Shown: positions 48,456 through 61,024, counted from the first letter of the stretch. The stretch is DNA of 64,000 bases from Styela clava (GCF_964204865.1 NC_135254.1:11227001-11291000); one strand, 5' to 3'. Numbers and translations are program-made. The notes: a model not told the origin generated them from the letters alone.

Positions 48456-49935
48456 CAACCTGGGAATGCGCACGATTCTTTTCACTGCAATATTATTGTT
48501 CTTTTATGTCGTAACAGCGGGTGCCAAAATAAATCGGTTTATTCGGAAAACAAATAAGATTTAAACTTACGCTAGAGTGAACGTTGAATTTTTCAATGTG
48601 AAAACATTCACGTTCATTCATATTTATCATCCTTGAGTCAAGCATGAATGGCGTCTGAGTCAAAAGAAAACTGTGCTATTATCATGTATGAATCAGGATT
48701 GAATATAACTTTTTTCAGGGTTAGAAACGGTCGATAGGATATTGTACTAATATAAGTGGCTTTGCGTAAAATGCATACGCGAACCGTCAGACGGCCTATC
48801 GTGGTTATTTCATGCGTGCTTCCTTGCTTCATTTAAATGCACTGATTATGTGTAATACAGATGCTTAAAAAACGATGTTAGGTGAAGAGAACTATATAAA
48901 CCAGTACTAAACGGATGAAGAATATTTTCAACCTGAGTATTTCTTGTTGCACTTGTAGCGTTGCAATATGCAATCATAATTTACTCACATAGGTTTGGGT
49001 TGTGGTATTTTACCTAATGAAAAATATTCGTGGTGAAGAATTCATTTCAAGTGTGAAGAACAGTTATTATGAATTATAGCATTGGCGCCATAGTGAAGTA
49101 TCCTTTTGTCAAGTTCAAAATAAGTTTTGTGAATGTAGAATATGAAAACAAAACGTATTTAGTTTCAAAATTTTATACTTACAAATTTCAAAATCATCGA
49201 ACAATGAATAAGTTTGGGCAAGTCATGTGAAGGACTTTATAATCATTTTTTCAAAAATGTTTCAAGTTTGAAATAATCCTATATTTGAAAACGGTTTACC
49301 ATAAATGCTGAATAATTTGAAAAAAATTATTTCAAATAACGATAATTCAAATTTCAATCTTTGGAATTTATTTTGAGATATGTTTATTTTATGCATCTAT
49401 CGACGTTTATGTTTACTGGTACAAATGCGGAATGCCGTCCAGAATATGTGAGGTCGAATTAACTAGGATTAGAAAGACTTATCATGTAGCGAATGTCCTC
49501 ACGCCTTTTACAGGTAGAATATCCCGCTGGGGAGATAAAAACCGGAAAATTGTGACAATAGAAAAACCTCGGCGTATTTGAATGGATTTATTGACAATGG
49601 ACGGCTTAAATATAGACGGGCTGAAAATTATGTCGCCGATGTGTCCTTTAAAGACGTTTTTCGTTCATAAGATAGACAGGTCTTTTTTATTTCTGGAGTG
49701 GATGACTGAGACAAATATTATTTCTGAAGTTTCGGGTTTTCGGATAGAAAAGTACAAACTTTCCGATAGAGGTCATGTAGTCATGTAGCCAGAATAGTTA
49801 CAGTCGGGCCATGTAGAAAATATTGTATATTTTTTGTTTTCTATACTTTCACCATTCATGTCGTTTTGAACAAACGAGCAGGTTTGATGAAAAACGATTA
49901 CGTGAAGAGTCAGTATTCAAAAATTTATTTCTTTT

Positions 49936-49963
49936 TATACTTTACAAATTGCAGATGTTTTAG
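49936..49963 (+). promoter_or_regulatory. Acceptor and mini upstream ORF in Lhx2/9 exon 1
   Basis: TATACTTTACAAATTGCAG ends at 49954 and the exon opens directly with ATG TTT TAG. The TAG at 49961 is in frame with the true start at 49985. The acceptor may receive a spliced leader or an upstream non-coding exon. If a leader is added here, the transcript starts with a two-codon upstream ORF. Confidence 0.5.
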
Positions 49964-49984
49964 ATTTTTGTTATTCTCCATAAG

Positions 49985-52900
49985 ATGTTATTGGAACTAC
50001 AAGAGGCGTCCACAGGTTATATGCAAATACGAGAAGACATGACAAGTGAACATGTGACAGATGCGTTTTCTGTTCTTTCCGAATCTCAAACTTCACCTGA
50101 GGATCACAGTTTACACAACGAACAATCTCCGGTAAATAGAGTCATTTTTAGGCCATTTTAGAATTGTTCCTGTTTCATTGTTGAGTTTTGAAGCTCAACC
50201 CGAAATGAATCAGATAAAATAGCCAAATGGGTTTTATTTTTCAGTTCACATGTGAGTTCGAACCACATATAAGGTTTAAATTTACGATGTAATTTTTCAG
50301 TAGTAATAAAAAAAGTCTGCAGATTTAACGGGTGCATAATAATGCAATGATCGAAGCCTTTCATGAAACTAGAGTATGTATAAAGGGGGTATTATTCAGA
50401 AATTGCGTGACAGCATACGGTGTTTCAATATTATGTAAATTATGTAAAAGTTCGATTTTAGATTTCTAAAAAATGTGTTTTATTGCGATGCAATAGTACA
50501 TTATACTAATATTTTACACATCTGTCAAAAAATTTCAATTTTTTTTATATATTTTCTATTCTGAATTATGAATAATAATAAATGAACCTTTTTATACGAC
50601 TAGGGTCCTTCTGTGTGTTCTGGGTGTGGATACTATATTTTTGATCAGTCATATCTTCTAATGACTGGCAAGGCATGGCACACTGACTGCTTAAAATGTT
50701 CAATGTGTGCTTGCACCCTCAACAGTGCAAACTCCTGTTTTATGAAAGATGGAAATATACTGTGTAAAGAAGACTACTACAGGTAAGAACGCTTGATTGA
50801 GACAAAACTTAAAAAAATTGAACCCAGTCCAACTTTGCAACCCATTCCAACCCTGACTATTTTATAGTTCAATGTGGCAATAGATTTTTCCAGCCTATGT
50901 CCTAGTGAAAACTATTTTTTTTTTAATTTTATAGAACTCAGTGCGCGCATGTTTGAAGCACGACTGAAAAAGTGTTGAAATATCGCGCCTTGGCTATTGT
51001 GCACTGACCCTTACTAATTTTCACATCGGCTGCAATCAGTATTTAACAGTAGTATTTCTTTACAATTTGTGATATGTTCGAAAAAAATACTAATCTAATT
51101 AATTCCCAGTTCTAGGTTGCAAACTTCACGTACATGTGCAGGATGCGGATGTTGGATTAGCGCAGAAGATTTGATTATGAAAGCACGTGAGCTTATATAT
51201 CACGTCGCTTGTTTCACATGCATAACTTGTCGAAGAATATTGGTTCCAGGAGAAAGATTCAGCATTGATCAAGACACTGGAAGATTGCATTGCTGCAACT
51301 GTTGGAAACACGCGGTAATATTATTAATACAAAAATAATGATTGATGATGAAAATGTAACTATACGATTGTAATATACTTCATCTGAATTTGTCCATATG
51401 AATGTACGCATGTCATCTAAGTGAAATGACTCGGACTCGGCATCAACTAATGAAACATAGCGTAATGATTGACTCGACTCGCTATTCGGGTGGCTCGTAA
51501 CTCGACAATAATCATGACTTGAGGTTTCAGGATTTTTATCCAACACTGCATAATGTATCGACTTAATATATATCAGTAATATTTTCCAATATTTTGTTTA
51601 ATATCTTCACCGAGTGTTAATCCGTTATGATATAGTTGTATTTCAAATTAAAATTCCTTATAACTATAGGAATATTGCAATCAAGCAAATGGTCCCAACC
51701 CTCAATTTCCATCCTACTATGAAGACGAATCTGGAAGAAAACCTGGGAAACGGAAAGGAGAACCATCTTTATCAATTGAGACGACAAGCGGATTGGCATA
51801 TGGATCGGGTAATTAAATTTGAAACCTCCTGCATATATAAACCATTGCTCAATACATTTTTGCTTTATCTTACATTAATAATTTTACGGGTCAAAAGAAT
51901 ACATTTTTAGTGAAGGCTCAATCTAGCATATCGCATTGCTGCATTTTTGTTCCTATCCAAATTCATTTACCATTAGGCTATATGGAAACGCAGGGTTAGT
52001 GACCTGAAGCATGTATATCGCAATATCTTTGTTATCTAGACAATCTTAAAAACCATGATGAAACAATTCTTCATAACCTTAACAGGTTTTAAACAATGTC
52101 ATAGACAGTTATTGATGACATTTAAATCGCTTGTTTACATCCCAATGTTTGCTGAACGTGATATTATCACTGTTTTGCGACTTTTCCCGCGTAGGTGGGT
52201 TCATCCGTCTGACCTTTAAACACAAGAAAAATTCATCTAGAAAGATACAATTTGAACTTTGCCCCTCCGCACGGAAGAGAAAGTTATATTGTATAGGCAA
52301 CATTGATCAAACTAACACAGATTTTGTGGTTTAAACTATCAACTTTGCAATACGTTTACATAAGATTTCCCATGTGCTACAAGTTGGAAATCTTATGATA
52401 AACAAACTGCAAGGTTGTATGCAATCAGCAAATACTAAGATTCAAATTTCCATTACATCTGGAGTACCTTTTATTGCTAGTTCATAGACTACTTACTAAA
52501 ACTTAATTCGTTTGCCTAGGTTAAGTGATCAACTTATAATATACACCAGGAACAAAAATTGTTATTGCCTGTCCAAAGAGCGGTTTTCTAGATGATTGAT
52601 CAATTAAATCAAATTTTGAAAAAATTAGTTGCCCTGCATTTTTTAAAATTTGACGAGAAATAGAACAGAAATTCTGAAATTATAGTTATTTTCTGCAAAC
52701 TTTAGGTAAATTGAGTCTGTTTGCCAAGCACTTCAACTTCAGACAACGTAAAAATGTAAATAAAGATATAAAGATAAATGTTGATTTTTATCTTATCATA
52801 CTTTGGACACGGGTGACAAGAAAAGCAAATAAATTTCTATCTCTTCAGTCATGCTTATTGCACAGAAGAGTATCTTGTTGCTAAAATCTATCAGTGGATT

Positions 52901-55900
52901 TTTACACGCCTAAACCAAACTTCAGTGATTTCGCTCAAATATTATTCTTTTGTATTATAATACTACTCCAATCAAAAATTTTCTACGAAAATTCAAAATT
53001 TCATTCGGTTTAGAGACTTTTCATTTTTTTAATAATTTATTATTGACCAAAAGGTATTGCAACAGTGTAGAAACAAGTTACCTTGTCCGACATTTACAAG
53101 AACAATTGGCCATAACCAAATTTAAGTTTTCCCAAAATCCAGTAACCTAAGATCTGGACATGCTGAAGCATGCCATAGCCCTCATCTTGTTTATTAATTT
53201 ATACAGACTTTAGTACATATGCGCATTTGCTTTTTACGTCGAAAAAGAACAACGTCCATTTTGTTTACAAATTGACCTTGGATTGCGATAAACAAAACAA
53301 GGGCAAAAATATTTCGCGAGCACAAATTTCACAGGAAATCGCGCATATTCCGTGAAGTGTGGTGAACCTAATCTGTTGGTAAAAACAAATGATGTACAGT
53401 TTAAAAAAAAATCAGTCAAATCGATCACAATTGATTGTGTAGTTTTAAATTTGTGACCATTCCTTGCTACGGATTGTAATAAGATATTAATTTAGTATCC
53501 TAAATTTTTTGAAAACCTATACGAATACGCTCATAATGTAAATTACATTGTTACAGATAATAAAAATCTTCCCCTGCTAAGATATACACGCTATTTTATG
53601 TCATGAAACACACCAAATTTAGTGGTGTTATGTTGTATATGTCTTTTAGATATGTATAATAGTCCGATGTTTCTCAGTCATTGATTTTTCGGTCGTGTTT
53701 GAGATTTTGTAGCTATGATTAATTTTCTGATGTCGCACGCGAAAAAGGTAACAACGTGACTAACCATAATAAGACTATTCCATGCTTCTTTATTAAGTGT
53801 ACAAGATACCAAGTGCCGAAAATGAATACATAAAATATGAATATAGGTGTTACCCCTCCCCTTATTACACAAACTGAACTAGGATCCCAGTAAATTATTG
53901 GACACAAAATGGTCATAATTATGGATCGTTCTGTTGTTGTTGTAGTTCTTGTTAAGCATTGCCCTTTGTCTTCTCCTTGTGCAACTCTATTTTCTCATTA
54001 ACTACTGGACCAATAGCTTAGAGTTGCTCGATTGGTTGCTATTAATTTTATTTATTTCGAAAATTTCGTTTTTTTTTGGGCGGTGACGTCATCAGAATTG
54101 AAATTTACGTACTTTATATCTGTTCCGCTATCGCGTTCGTTGTTATTTTGTGGTCGGGTGAAGTCGTGAAGAGTGCGGTACTGGTTGTCTACTGATTGCA
54201 TAACCGTACTACTTTGTTTTAGCCTGTTCATTTATTTGAGCATTGCTATCTTGTTTCGGTAACTTATATATAAAATCGATTTATGGCATCGCGAAGATCG
54301 CCACAGAATGTGAACTTTCACAAACAAATAAAGAAAGTTCTCCACGAAGATATATAACGCGTTCTCAAAATAAGAAATAAAGTTGTATTGTAAGCATGTT
54401 GTTTAGTCATGACTGTTGAATATCTATGCAACAACTTAATTAATGGTATTAGTAAAGATGCATTGTAAAAATTGTAAATGTTAACATTGGAATTTCGAAT
54501 TCGATTCACTGTATATGAAATTCGCGTAAATTCGATTGAATGCTGAAGAAGATATTGCGCAACGCCATAAACTTCCGTTTTGTCGATTTGTGATATAGCG
54601 ATAAATATTCTGATCGGATCCAGACAAGAAGATTTAGCAGCGGATTAACTCAATCCAATTAACAATACCCAGTGAATGAGCCAATTTAAAAATACACGGA
54701 GCTCGAGTCGAATTGTTGGTAGTTACGTTGGTGATTGACAGTACAATTGCTTCGATCCCTTGTTACATCTGATAGTTGTAATGTATCTCATAAACGCCCG
54801 TAGTGGAAAGTATATAACTATACTTATGCAAACACAAACAAATCATATTGTCATTTCAAAAACTACAATTCTTCTTCTTCGATCGAACTATTAAAAAATG
54901 TGTGATATATATATAAAATCTGATATATACTTATATATACAAAATCAAAGTATAATATTTCAGTACCAAGTATTACCTAATTTTATTTTAAATATTCGAT
55001 TTGTGGATTAAACAAAAGGTATGGATTATGAAATATAATGCAATAGTATTTAAAGGGAAAAAACAATCCTCAAAACGAAAAGAGTTGAATATTATATTTA
55101 AGAAACCTTTTATCTTAATAAATACTGTCGCCATTTTTCCACTCAAGGCCAACATGGGGGTGATCAATCATGTTTGTTTAAAACTGATATATTAGATGAT
55201 ATCTGGTAAAAAATCAATCAAAATTGAAATCAGTCGTGACCACAGCAATGTTTGCTTTCTACTTGTGCGTGACCGTACTGACCGCCAGGTTAGGTTGTCC
55301 GTCTGGGTGATTGCGGATGTCGATCTCGTTAGCGGGGGTTAAAGTCGGAACGATGGAATGTAAAGTCCCTTACAATCATGTGAGGGACATGCTTTGATAG
55401 AAAATTTAATTCTACTAGTACTTTTTAAATCAGAAACATAAAAAACGACACTTCGCATTTGTTGAAATTGGAAAAATTTCTAAACATCAAATTTTTCTCT
55501 ACCGTTCACGTATTGGAAAATAATATTCTTATACTGATCTGGGCATTAGAAGGCAAATATTCTAGACAAGACTGCGTCATTATTAAAATCTTCTATAAAT
55601 TTAATTAATATGACATTTAGCGACCAATGTGAAATCCAAACTTTTTTCCAGGGAATTTTGACTGAAAGTCAAAAGAATATTCAATCTTTGAAATATAGTT
55701 TTTAGTATTATAATTGATCAGCTGACCTGATGCATTGACATCTCGGAAGTACGAGGACTTTACCATCTTAATTTGAACTGGTGCATGACCAGCTTCCAGG
55801 TCAAATCCCACACATGCGTGACTGATATATGAGGAGCCATGTATGTGTCAACTTTAGGCTTCTGTTTTATGAGTCTGTTTACGTCATATGCCCCAACCAG

Positions 55901-58842
55901 AATTGACGTTGAACAGTAAAAATACATTCATTCCTAATTTTTAAAATATTATTTAACAACATTGAACATTTATTAATGATATTTTTTAAACATATATATA
56001 TAGTTTAGAATTTGTAATATATACTTTGGTAGTATTTAAACCATGCCCCAAAATTCCATGGATATTAAACAAGTTCACATTGCTAACCAATTAATGATAA
56101 TAAATTGGTATTGATACTTCCCGAAAAAATGGATCTACTATTTAATCAAATAACTTAGGTAACTTCATTCACTTTCATTTATCTTCACTCCTTCCCTTTT
56201 AGATTATAGAGAATCATTCCCGCCTCAAAAGACAAAGCGCATGAGGACCAGTTTCAAACACCATCAACTTCGTTCCATGAGAAGTTATTTTAACATGAAC
56301 CGTAACCCAGACGCTAAGGATTTGAAACAACTCGCACAAGAAACTGGACTCACTAAACGAGTTCTTCAGGTAATGATATCTGACGTATATTAGTAAATTT
56401 TGAAAAAATTACTGGAATTGTGGTTATTCGCAATTGTTATGCAATATCGATCATGAAAATTTAAAATAAACAAAAAAGCAATGCTTAAATATATGTACAC
56501 GAAAGCCAAAACAAAGTGGTATCAAATCTTCCACAGTACCGGTAGTCTGACCACCAGATCACTCAGATGTGATCACGGATTTACGGCACCCATTTTAAAT
56601 TTTGATGGCGTCATTACACCAAGCTTGGAAGTAAAAACGAATTCCTTATAGCTCACAGATATATGAAATAAATAAAAGTAATAGCTTTCTAGTGAAAATA
56701 ATATTCTTCGACCACTGAAAATTTCAAAGCAATTGGTCTAGTAGTTGAAGAGAGAAGCGATATTTTCACAACCAGAACATAATAACAATAGGATCCATTT
56801 CGTGTCCAAAAAATATGTATATTATGTATATTTTAAACTCCAATTTTCTTCTTCAATGAAATTCCACCCCAATAATATTTAATGGAGTAAAAAAAGCGAT
56901 GTAAACGATCATAGGATGTGATGCATTGTAGAGATTATTCTAAAATCGGGTTATGCAAGCCGGAGACGGGGCTCACGAACCAAGCATGTAGTTTGCTTCT
57001 AACAAACATCTGAATTTGTAACTTCACAGGTGTGGTTTCAGAATGCAAGAGCCAAATATAGAAGGGGTAAAGGTTTGAAAGGTGTTGAGTGCAAGAAATC
57101 CGACGAAGGAGAACATTCTAATATAGAAAAAGAAACTGATCAAGCTGGCCAGAGCTCAAAAGACACAAACTCAAACGAGGATCAAATGAATGGGGATGAA
57201 ACTGGTGACTGTGACGTCACAAGTAACAGCGAAAACGACGAAGGTATTACAAATTTCAATATGCCCGTGTCTTACTTAGTAGACACAAAGTGTACATACG
57301 GATAGTTTTGTTATTATGTTGTTGTTCTTCTTAGTCAATCTTTTCTTCTTTTCCTTCTTGTGAAATCGATTTTCTCATCATCTACGAGACCAATCACTTG
57401 AAAATTTGCCTGTAGCCTACTGCTTCGTCTTGGCTTTCGTGTCCATAGATTTGAGCATCATTTTCTTGTTTCTGATACCATTGACTGCAGAGCAGTGATG
57501 CGGCCTCCGACAACCTTCCAGCTCTAAAAATTTAATTCGGATCTCTTGTTTAAGCATCAACTAATGATTTAAGGAAACAAATTCTAAAAAAAATTGATTA
57601 TCACAAGACACACTGGTTGTGTTTTCTGTCAAATTTTTTTCACCTAAAAATAACATAAACGACGCGACAAATTAGTCTCGTATGAACTTGATAAGCAATA
57701 TTGACATTTATATATTTCTTTGACATTAAGATTCCACGAAATATATAAGTCATAAAAGTATAATTTTTTTTTGTCTTTGTCATACAGACCATGTATATAT
57801 AGGTATTTGTTTACAATTTAATTGTTTCAATTATACAGCATGGCTAGCAGATAACAATACTTCTGCTGTAGAATCTTTGAACGGAGACATTCCGAACATA
57901 TCGTCGGAAGAGTCTTCAGTATCTCAGCGGTAAGTGATGTTTTTATCATTTTCGTCAGACTTCAGTTGACATTTTATCTCAATGAACTATGTCAAGAATT
58001 GTGATGATAAATTTAGATTGAAAGATATTTTGCAAACTAAAATGAAAGTAACGTATTTCCAACTGCTAAATAACAGTATGCATTTTTGATACAATGAAAA
58101 AAAAACTGTGATCATATTCTAAAATATTGAATATGGTGGTATATCTAAATGATTTTTTTCAGAAATATTACCATAAATATGGTTCCATTACATTTGAACC
58201 CACGTACATTTGAACCCATGACAATTGCACCTGTATGAAGTTGCACCTATGGAATTTTTTTTGTTTTTCGGATAGTTGAACCCATACTAACCCTAACCCA
58301 TGGGTTTTAGCACTCGCATATAGATTGAACCCGAGGATATACACATGGGTTCAAATGTACGTGGGTTCAAATGTACGGTCACCCCATAAATATATATGAC
58401 ATTTTTCAATTCAAACTTTCAATAACTTTTTATATTCAAATTTTCAATTTTATCCAACAGATCAGATACAGTAGACTCCAATGTTCACACTGCTTGGTCA
58501 TATAATGGGACCGATTCTAACAACAATTGTACACTGGGTATGACATCTAATCAAGCATCTGTAATACAGTCAGTTGCATCATCTTCAATAAATGGCAACG
58601 CAGTGTACGGGTTCCACGAATTAGCTCCGACGTTACAGCCAACAAAATTGTTGGGTCATTCTGATATACAGTATGGTGATAAACCGTTGCACAACGGGAA
58701 CATAAACGGGCCCAACGCTATGATTTATGCCCCCACGGGGTTGTTCGATGATCGACATGGGAACGGGTTCTTGCCTCACCAGCAACAGTATTATTATACA
58801 ACCCAATTTGTACCACATGAAAATTTTAACTCCGTAGACTAA
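49985..58842 (+). CDS. Lhx2/9: LIM-homeodomain transcription factor Lhx2/9
   Basis: Eight coding exons: 49985-50131, 50604-50782, 51116-51314, 51670-51808, 56203-56369, 57030-57243, 57839-57929 and 58461-58842. Phases close to 505 residues. Exon 2 encodes LIM1 (CSGCGYYIFDQSY, WHTDCLKCSMC, CKEDYY) and exon 3 LIM2 (CAGCGCWISAEDLIMKARE, HVACFTCITC), both with the Cys/His zinc pattern. Exon 4 has the basic GRKPGKRK linker. Exons 5-6 hold the homeodomain (TKRMRTSFKHHQLRSM, NPDAKDLKQLAQETGLTKRV, then VWFQNARAKYRR), split before VWFQ as is usual in this class. Homeodomain, spacing between LIM domains and linker all match vertebrate Lhx2 and Lhx9 and fly Apterous. The tail is acidic, then Asn/Gln/Tyr rich and diverged. 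The protein binds TAAT-type DNA and Ldb cofactors in the nucleus; family roles are in neural and sensory patterning. The start is fixed by an in-frame TAG upstream. Confidence 0.95.
51820..53890. other. Lhx2/9 intron 4, left part
   Basis: No exon or repeat recognised in about 2 kb. Intron 4 is the largest intron of the gene (about 4.4 kb) and is a reasonable place for enhancers. Confidence 0.4.
53895..54262 (-). repeat. Dispersed repeat A, copy in Lhx2/9 intron 4
   Basis: The reverse complement begins GATAGCAATGCTCAAATAAA, continues with GAAATAAATAAAATTAATAG, GTCCAGTAGTTAATGAGAAA and ACAACAACAGAACGATCC, and ends TTTTGTGTCC. It matches the copies at 38088 and 56470. It carries a CRE octamer at 54084-54091. 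Confidence 0.75.
54270..56195. other. Lhx2/9 intron 4, right part
   Basis: No exon recognised. AT-rich with short TA-rich runs around 54905-54945. Confidence 0.4.
56470..56818 (+). repeat. Dispersed repeat A, copy in Lhx2/9 intron 5
   Basis: This copy reads AGCAATGCTTAAATATATGT, ACACGAAAGCCAAAACAAAG, then GGTATCAAATCTTCCACAGT, GAAATAAATAAAAGTAATAG and TTTCAAAGCAATTGGTCTAG, and ends CCATTTCGTGTCC. It is the clearest full copy in the window, in the same orientation as the host gene. Confidence 0.8.
57308..57480 (-). repeat. Dispersed repeat A, partial copy in Lhx2/9 intron 6
   Basis: TTGGCTTTCGTGTCCATAGA, TTTGAGCATCATTTTCTTGT and TTTTCTCATCATCTACGAGA are reverse-complement landmarks of repeat A. 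The copy starts about 65 bases after the exon 6 splice donor. Confidence 0.65.
58180..58385. mobile_element. MITE-like hairpin in Lhx2/9 intron 7
   Basis: Perfect 32-base arms lie at 58189-58220 and 58344-58375. Each arm is itself a tandem pair of a unit with TACATTTGAACCCACG or its variant. The spacer of about 120 bases includes further GAACCCAT and ACCCATGGGTT segments. It ends about 75 bases before exon 8. Confidence 0.9.
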
Positions 58843-60060
58843 GTGAGTTTATTTCAAAATTGGAACAGTGCATGAAATCCTAGATTACGATTTTTATGTT
58901 TGTCCTTGGATCTAGGCAAGTTCTATCTTATGAACGAACACTTTTATTTTTGCTAAAATCTAGTAGTTGCATGTATACAACATCTATCGATGCTACATTG
59001 TTTTATGTTGACTATTCAAACACATCCAATCCGATTTTTTCATTCGAAAATTAGCAGGATAGTTTTAAACTACAATAATTACATATAAACTGCAAAGCGC
59101 TAAACAATATCTGAATTTGTGAGATGATCGAGTCCCGTATTGATGATATTTGTGAATTTGATTCGCTTTTTCAGGTGTCTCCATGTCAATTTTACGTTCT
59201 ATAAAATGCGAATTATGAGCCATATTTGTAAAGGAAATTTTTGCCAGGCAGATATTATTGCAATGTTTTAAATTTTATTTTTTATGCTGTATATCACTGT
59301 TACGTCCAACGATCATTATAATCATCCATGCTGGATGAAACTTGTTCCACCATCTCTGTTACAATAAAAATCAGTTTATTACTGTCCCAAAAATGTGATG
59401 TATTATAGCAACGTGAGCTGTGTTTTTTTGTAGTTCTTGATTTCGATAAATATCAAGTAATGGCTCCGAAAAGTCCACTCTCATTTTGAAGAATACCAAA
59501 TACTGTAGTAAAAATATCATTTACATATTCACACTCATATTATCCAAAAGCTGTTTTGAAATTTTCAATTCTAATCTAGAGGGTATCGTCTGTTGTCTTA
59601 TACAACACTCGATTCTAAATTTTATCAATTCAAAACAGAACATAAAAATTAATTCAAGTTTTATGTATAATCATGTGATAATTTATTCATAATTGCTATA
59701 TGTAAAACTGTCTTTCACAACAATACCGATACTTTTCGGATTTGTAGTATTTGCTGTCTTCATAGTTATGTTCTTTTAATTTATTCACTACCTATTCTTC
59801 ATAATTGTGTGCATCACCTCTACACAAATATATATTTTATTCCACGCAAGTATCTGCGGTATAGTACCCGGTCAGAGTTGCAGTTAGTTTAAACATGTAC
59901 AAGGATCAGCCATTATAAATAGTAGCTTGAAAGTTTCAAGGCAGGCTTATCTTTAACGACGTACCTGTACTAAGATGCGTAACTCGGTGAGTGAACCGGG
60001 TGTTTTGAGAATTTTATTTACTTTTTGAATGTTAAGCTACGATCTTTTTTGCCCTCCAGT
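58843..60060. other. Lhx2/9 3' UTR and flank
   Basis: No other gene seen. The first 500 bases are the likely 3' UTR, ending near the signal at 59363. Confidence 0.5.
59363..59368 (+). terminator. Candidate polyadenylation signal of Lhx2/9
   Basis: AATAAA, about 520 bases after the stop codon, with GTGATGT a little downstream. Other signals further on are possible. Confidence 0.45.
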
Positions 60061-60067
60061 GATGATA

Positions 60068-60440
60068 GGATAGGATTTACATATTTATCCCGGGGGGAGA
60101 GGAATGCCAATAATACGGCTTAATCATATGGTGAACCCCCGCATCTCGTCCGGTTACCAGTCCATGTTTGGTATGGGATTAGTTAGTTATTTGTTTTCAT
60201 ATGCATGGACTTGATGGCGGAGGATGCCGTACATGACCGGAGGTTAAGTGAACCACCCCTAAGGCGGCGAGGAGTCCAGCAATCCTCTCGCACATAATTT
60301 ACCCCGCATTGGATTGCCACCGCACCTCTGATTATCCCGCATTGGATTCGAGGCTGCGAATTTAAGGAAGGTATAATCAGAGGTGCGGTGGCGAGCGTGT
60401 CCCTAACGTTTACCACGATGCGCCACACCGACGAGCCGAT
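60068..60440 (-). mobile_element. tRNA-derived SINE, rearranged copy (B)
   Basis: The 3' end (GGATAGGATTTACATATTTA on the plus strand) and the body match copy A. The tRNA-like head is partly duplicated and inverted: CCACCGCACCTCTGATTAT at 60317-60335 is the exact reverse complement of 60373-60391, and CCCGCATTGGAT occurs twice. The A-box region is diverged. Confidence 0.9.
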
Positions 60441-60444
60441 TAAT

Positions 60445-60785
60445 GATGATTAATTGGATATAGTGGACATAATCCCATATTGACAGTTTTGTAAAACCTC
60501 ACTTTGTTTTATAGATCATATTCCAGTTATACTCTGCGAGCCAAAAGTGAGATAACAGTTAATTGACTGAAAATAACTGTTACCCTATACATTTGTTCGA
60601 CCCGTAAATATTTTCAATAATAAAAATATTAAAAAAGGCACTTAGATTAAATATATTTTAGCAAGACTTGTTTACAAAACCTATTCAAATATGTGTCACA
60701 ACTGTAAAGTCTAAAGTAAATCTGAAAATTTACAAGCTTTGGGCATCCGCAAGGTGGCAGAATGCAGCTGAGCTAATTTTCATAA
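60445..60785. other. AT-rich intergenic stretch
   Basis: No gene or repeat seen. Confidence 0.4.
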
Positions 60786-60789
60786 CTAA

Positions 60790-61020
60790 ATAAGAGAGCA
60801 ACGCTCAAATAAATAGACACGAAACCAAAATGAAATATTTTACCCACAGTTTCCCCAAAAATAATATTCTGAACGAAGCCAGTGTCTGAATTGCTCAAGC
60901 TTTCCCAGGTCCTGCAACAATGCTGAATATGCGTCTAGTCACAACGGGAGTAAAAATAGCAACTGTAGTATCAAATATTTTACAGTACGGTCGATCTACC
61001 GTACCATGTGGCTAGCCAAG
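60790..61020 (+). repeat. Dispersed repeat A, broken copy
   Basis: AGCAACGCTCAAATAAATAG and ACACGAAACCAAAATGAAA match the start of repeat A. After an unrelated stretch, TATCAAATATTTTACAGTAC resumes the next part of the repeat at about 60969, so the copy seems interrupted by about 100 bases. Confidence 0.55.
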
Positions 61021-61024
61021 GTCA

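Larger units (their letters stand above)
45160..49950. other. 5' flank of Lhx2/9, no gene recognised
   Basis: No gene seen. A strong acceptor-like run (TTTTTTTGTTTCAG) ends at 47513 and GTAAGT lies at 47580, which could frame a 66-base exon, but nothing ties it to a gene. The stretch should include the promoter-proximal control DNA of Lhx2/9. Confidence 0.4.

Noticed and set aside
58281..58310. CCCTAACCC-like telomeric motif
   Set aside because: It is a single short occurrence inside a MITE spacer, not an array.
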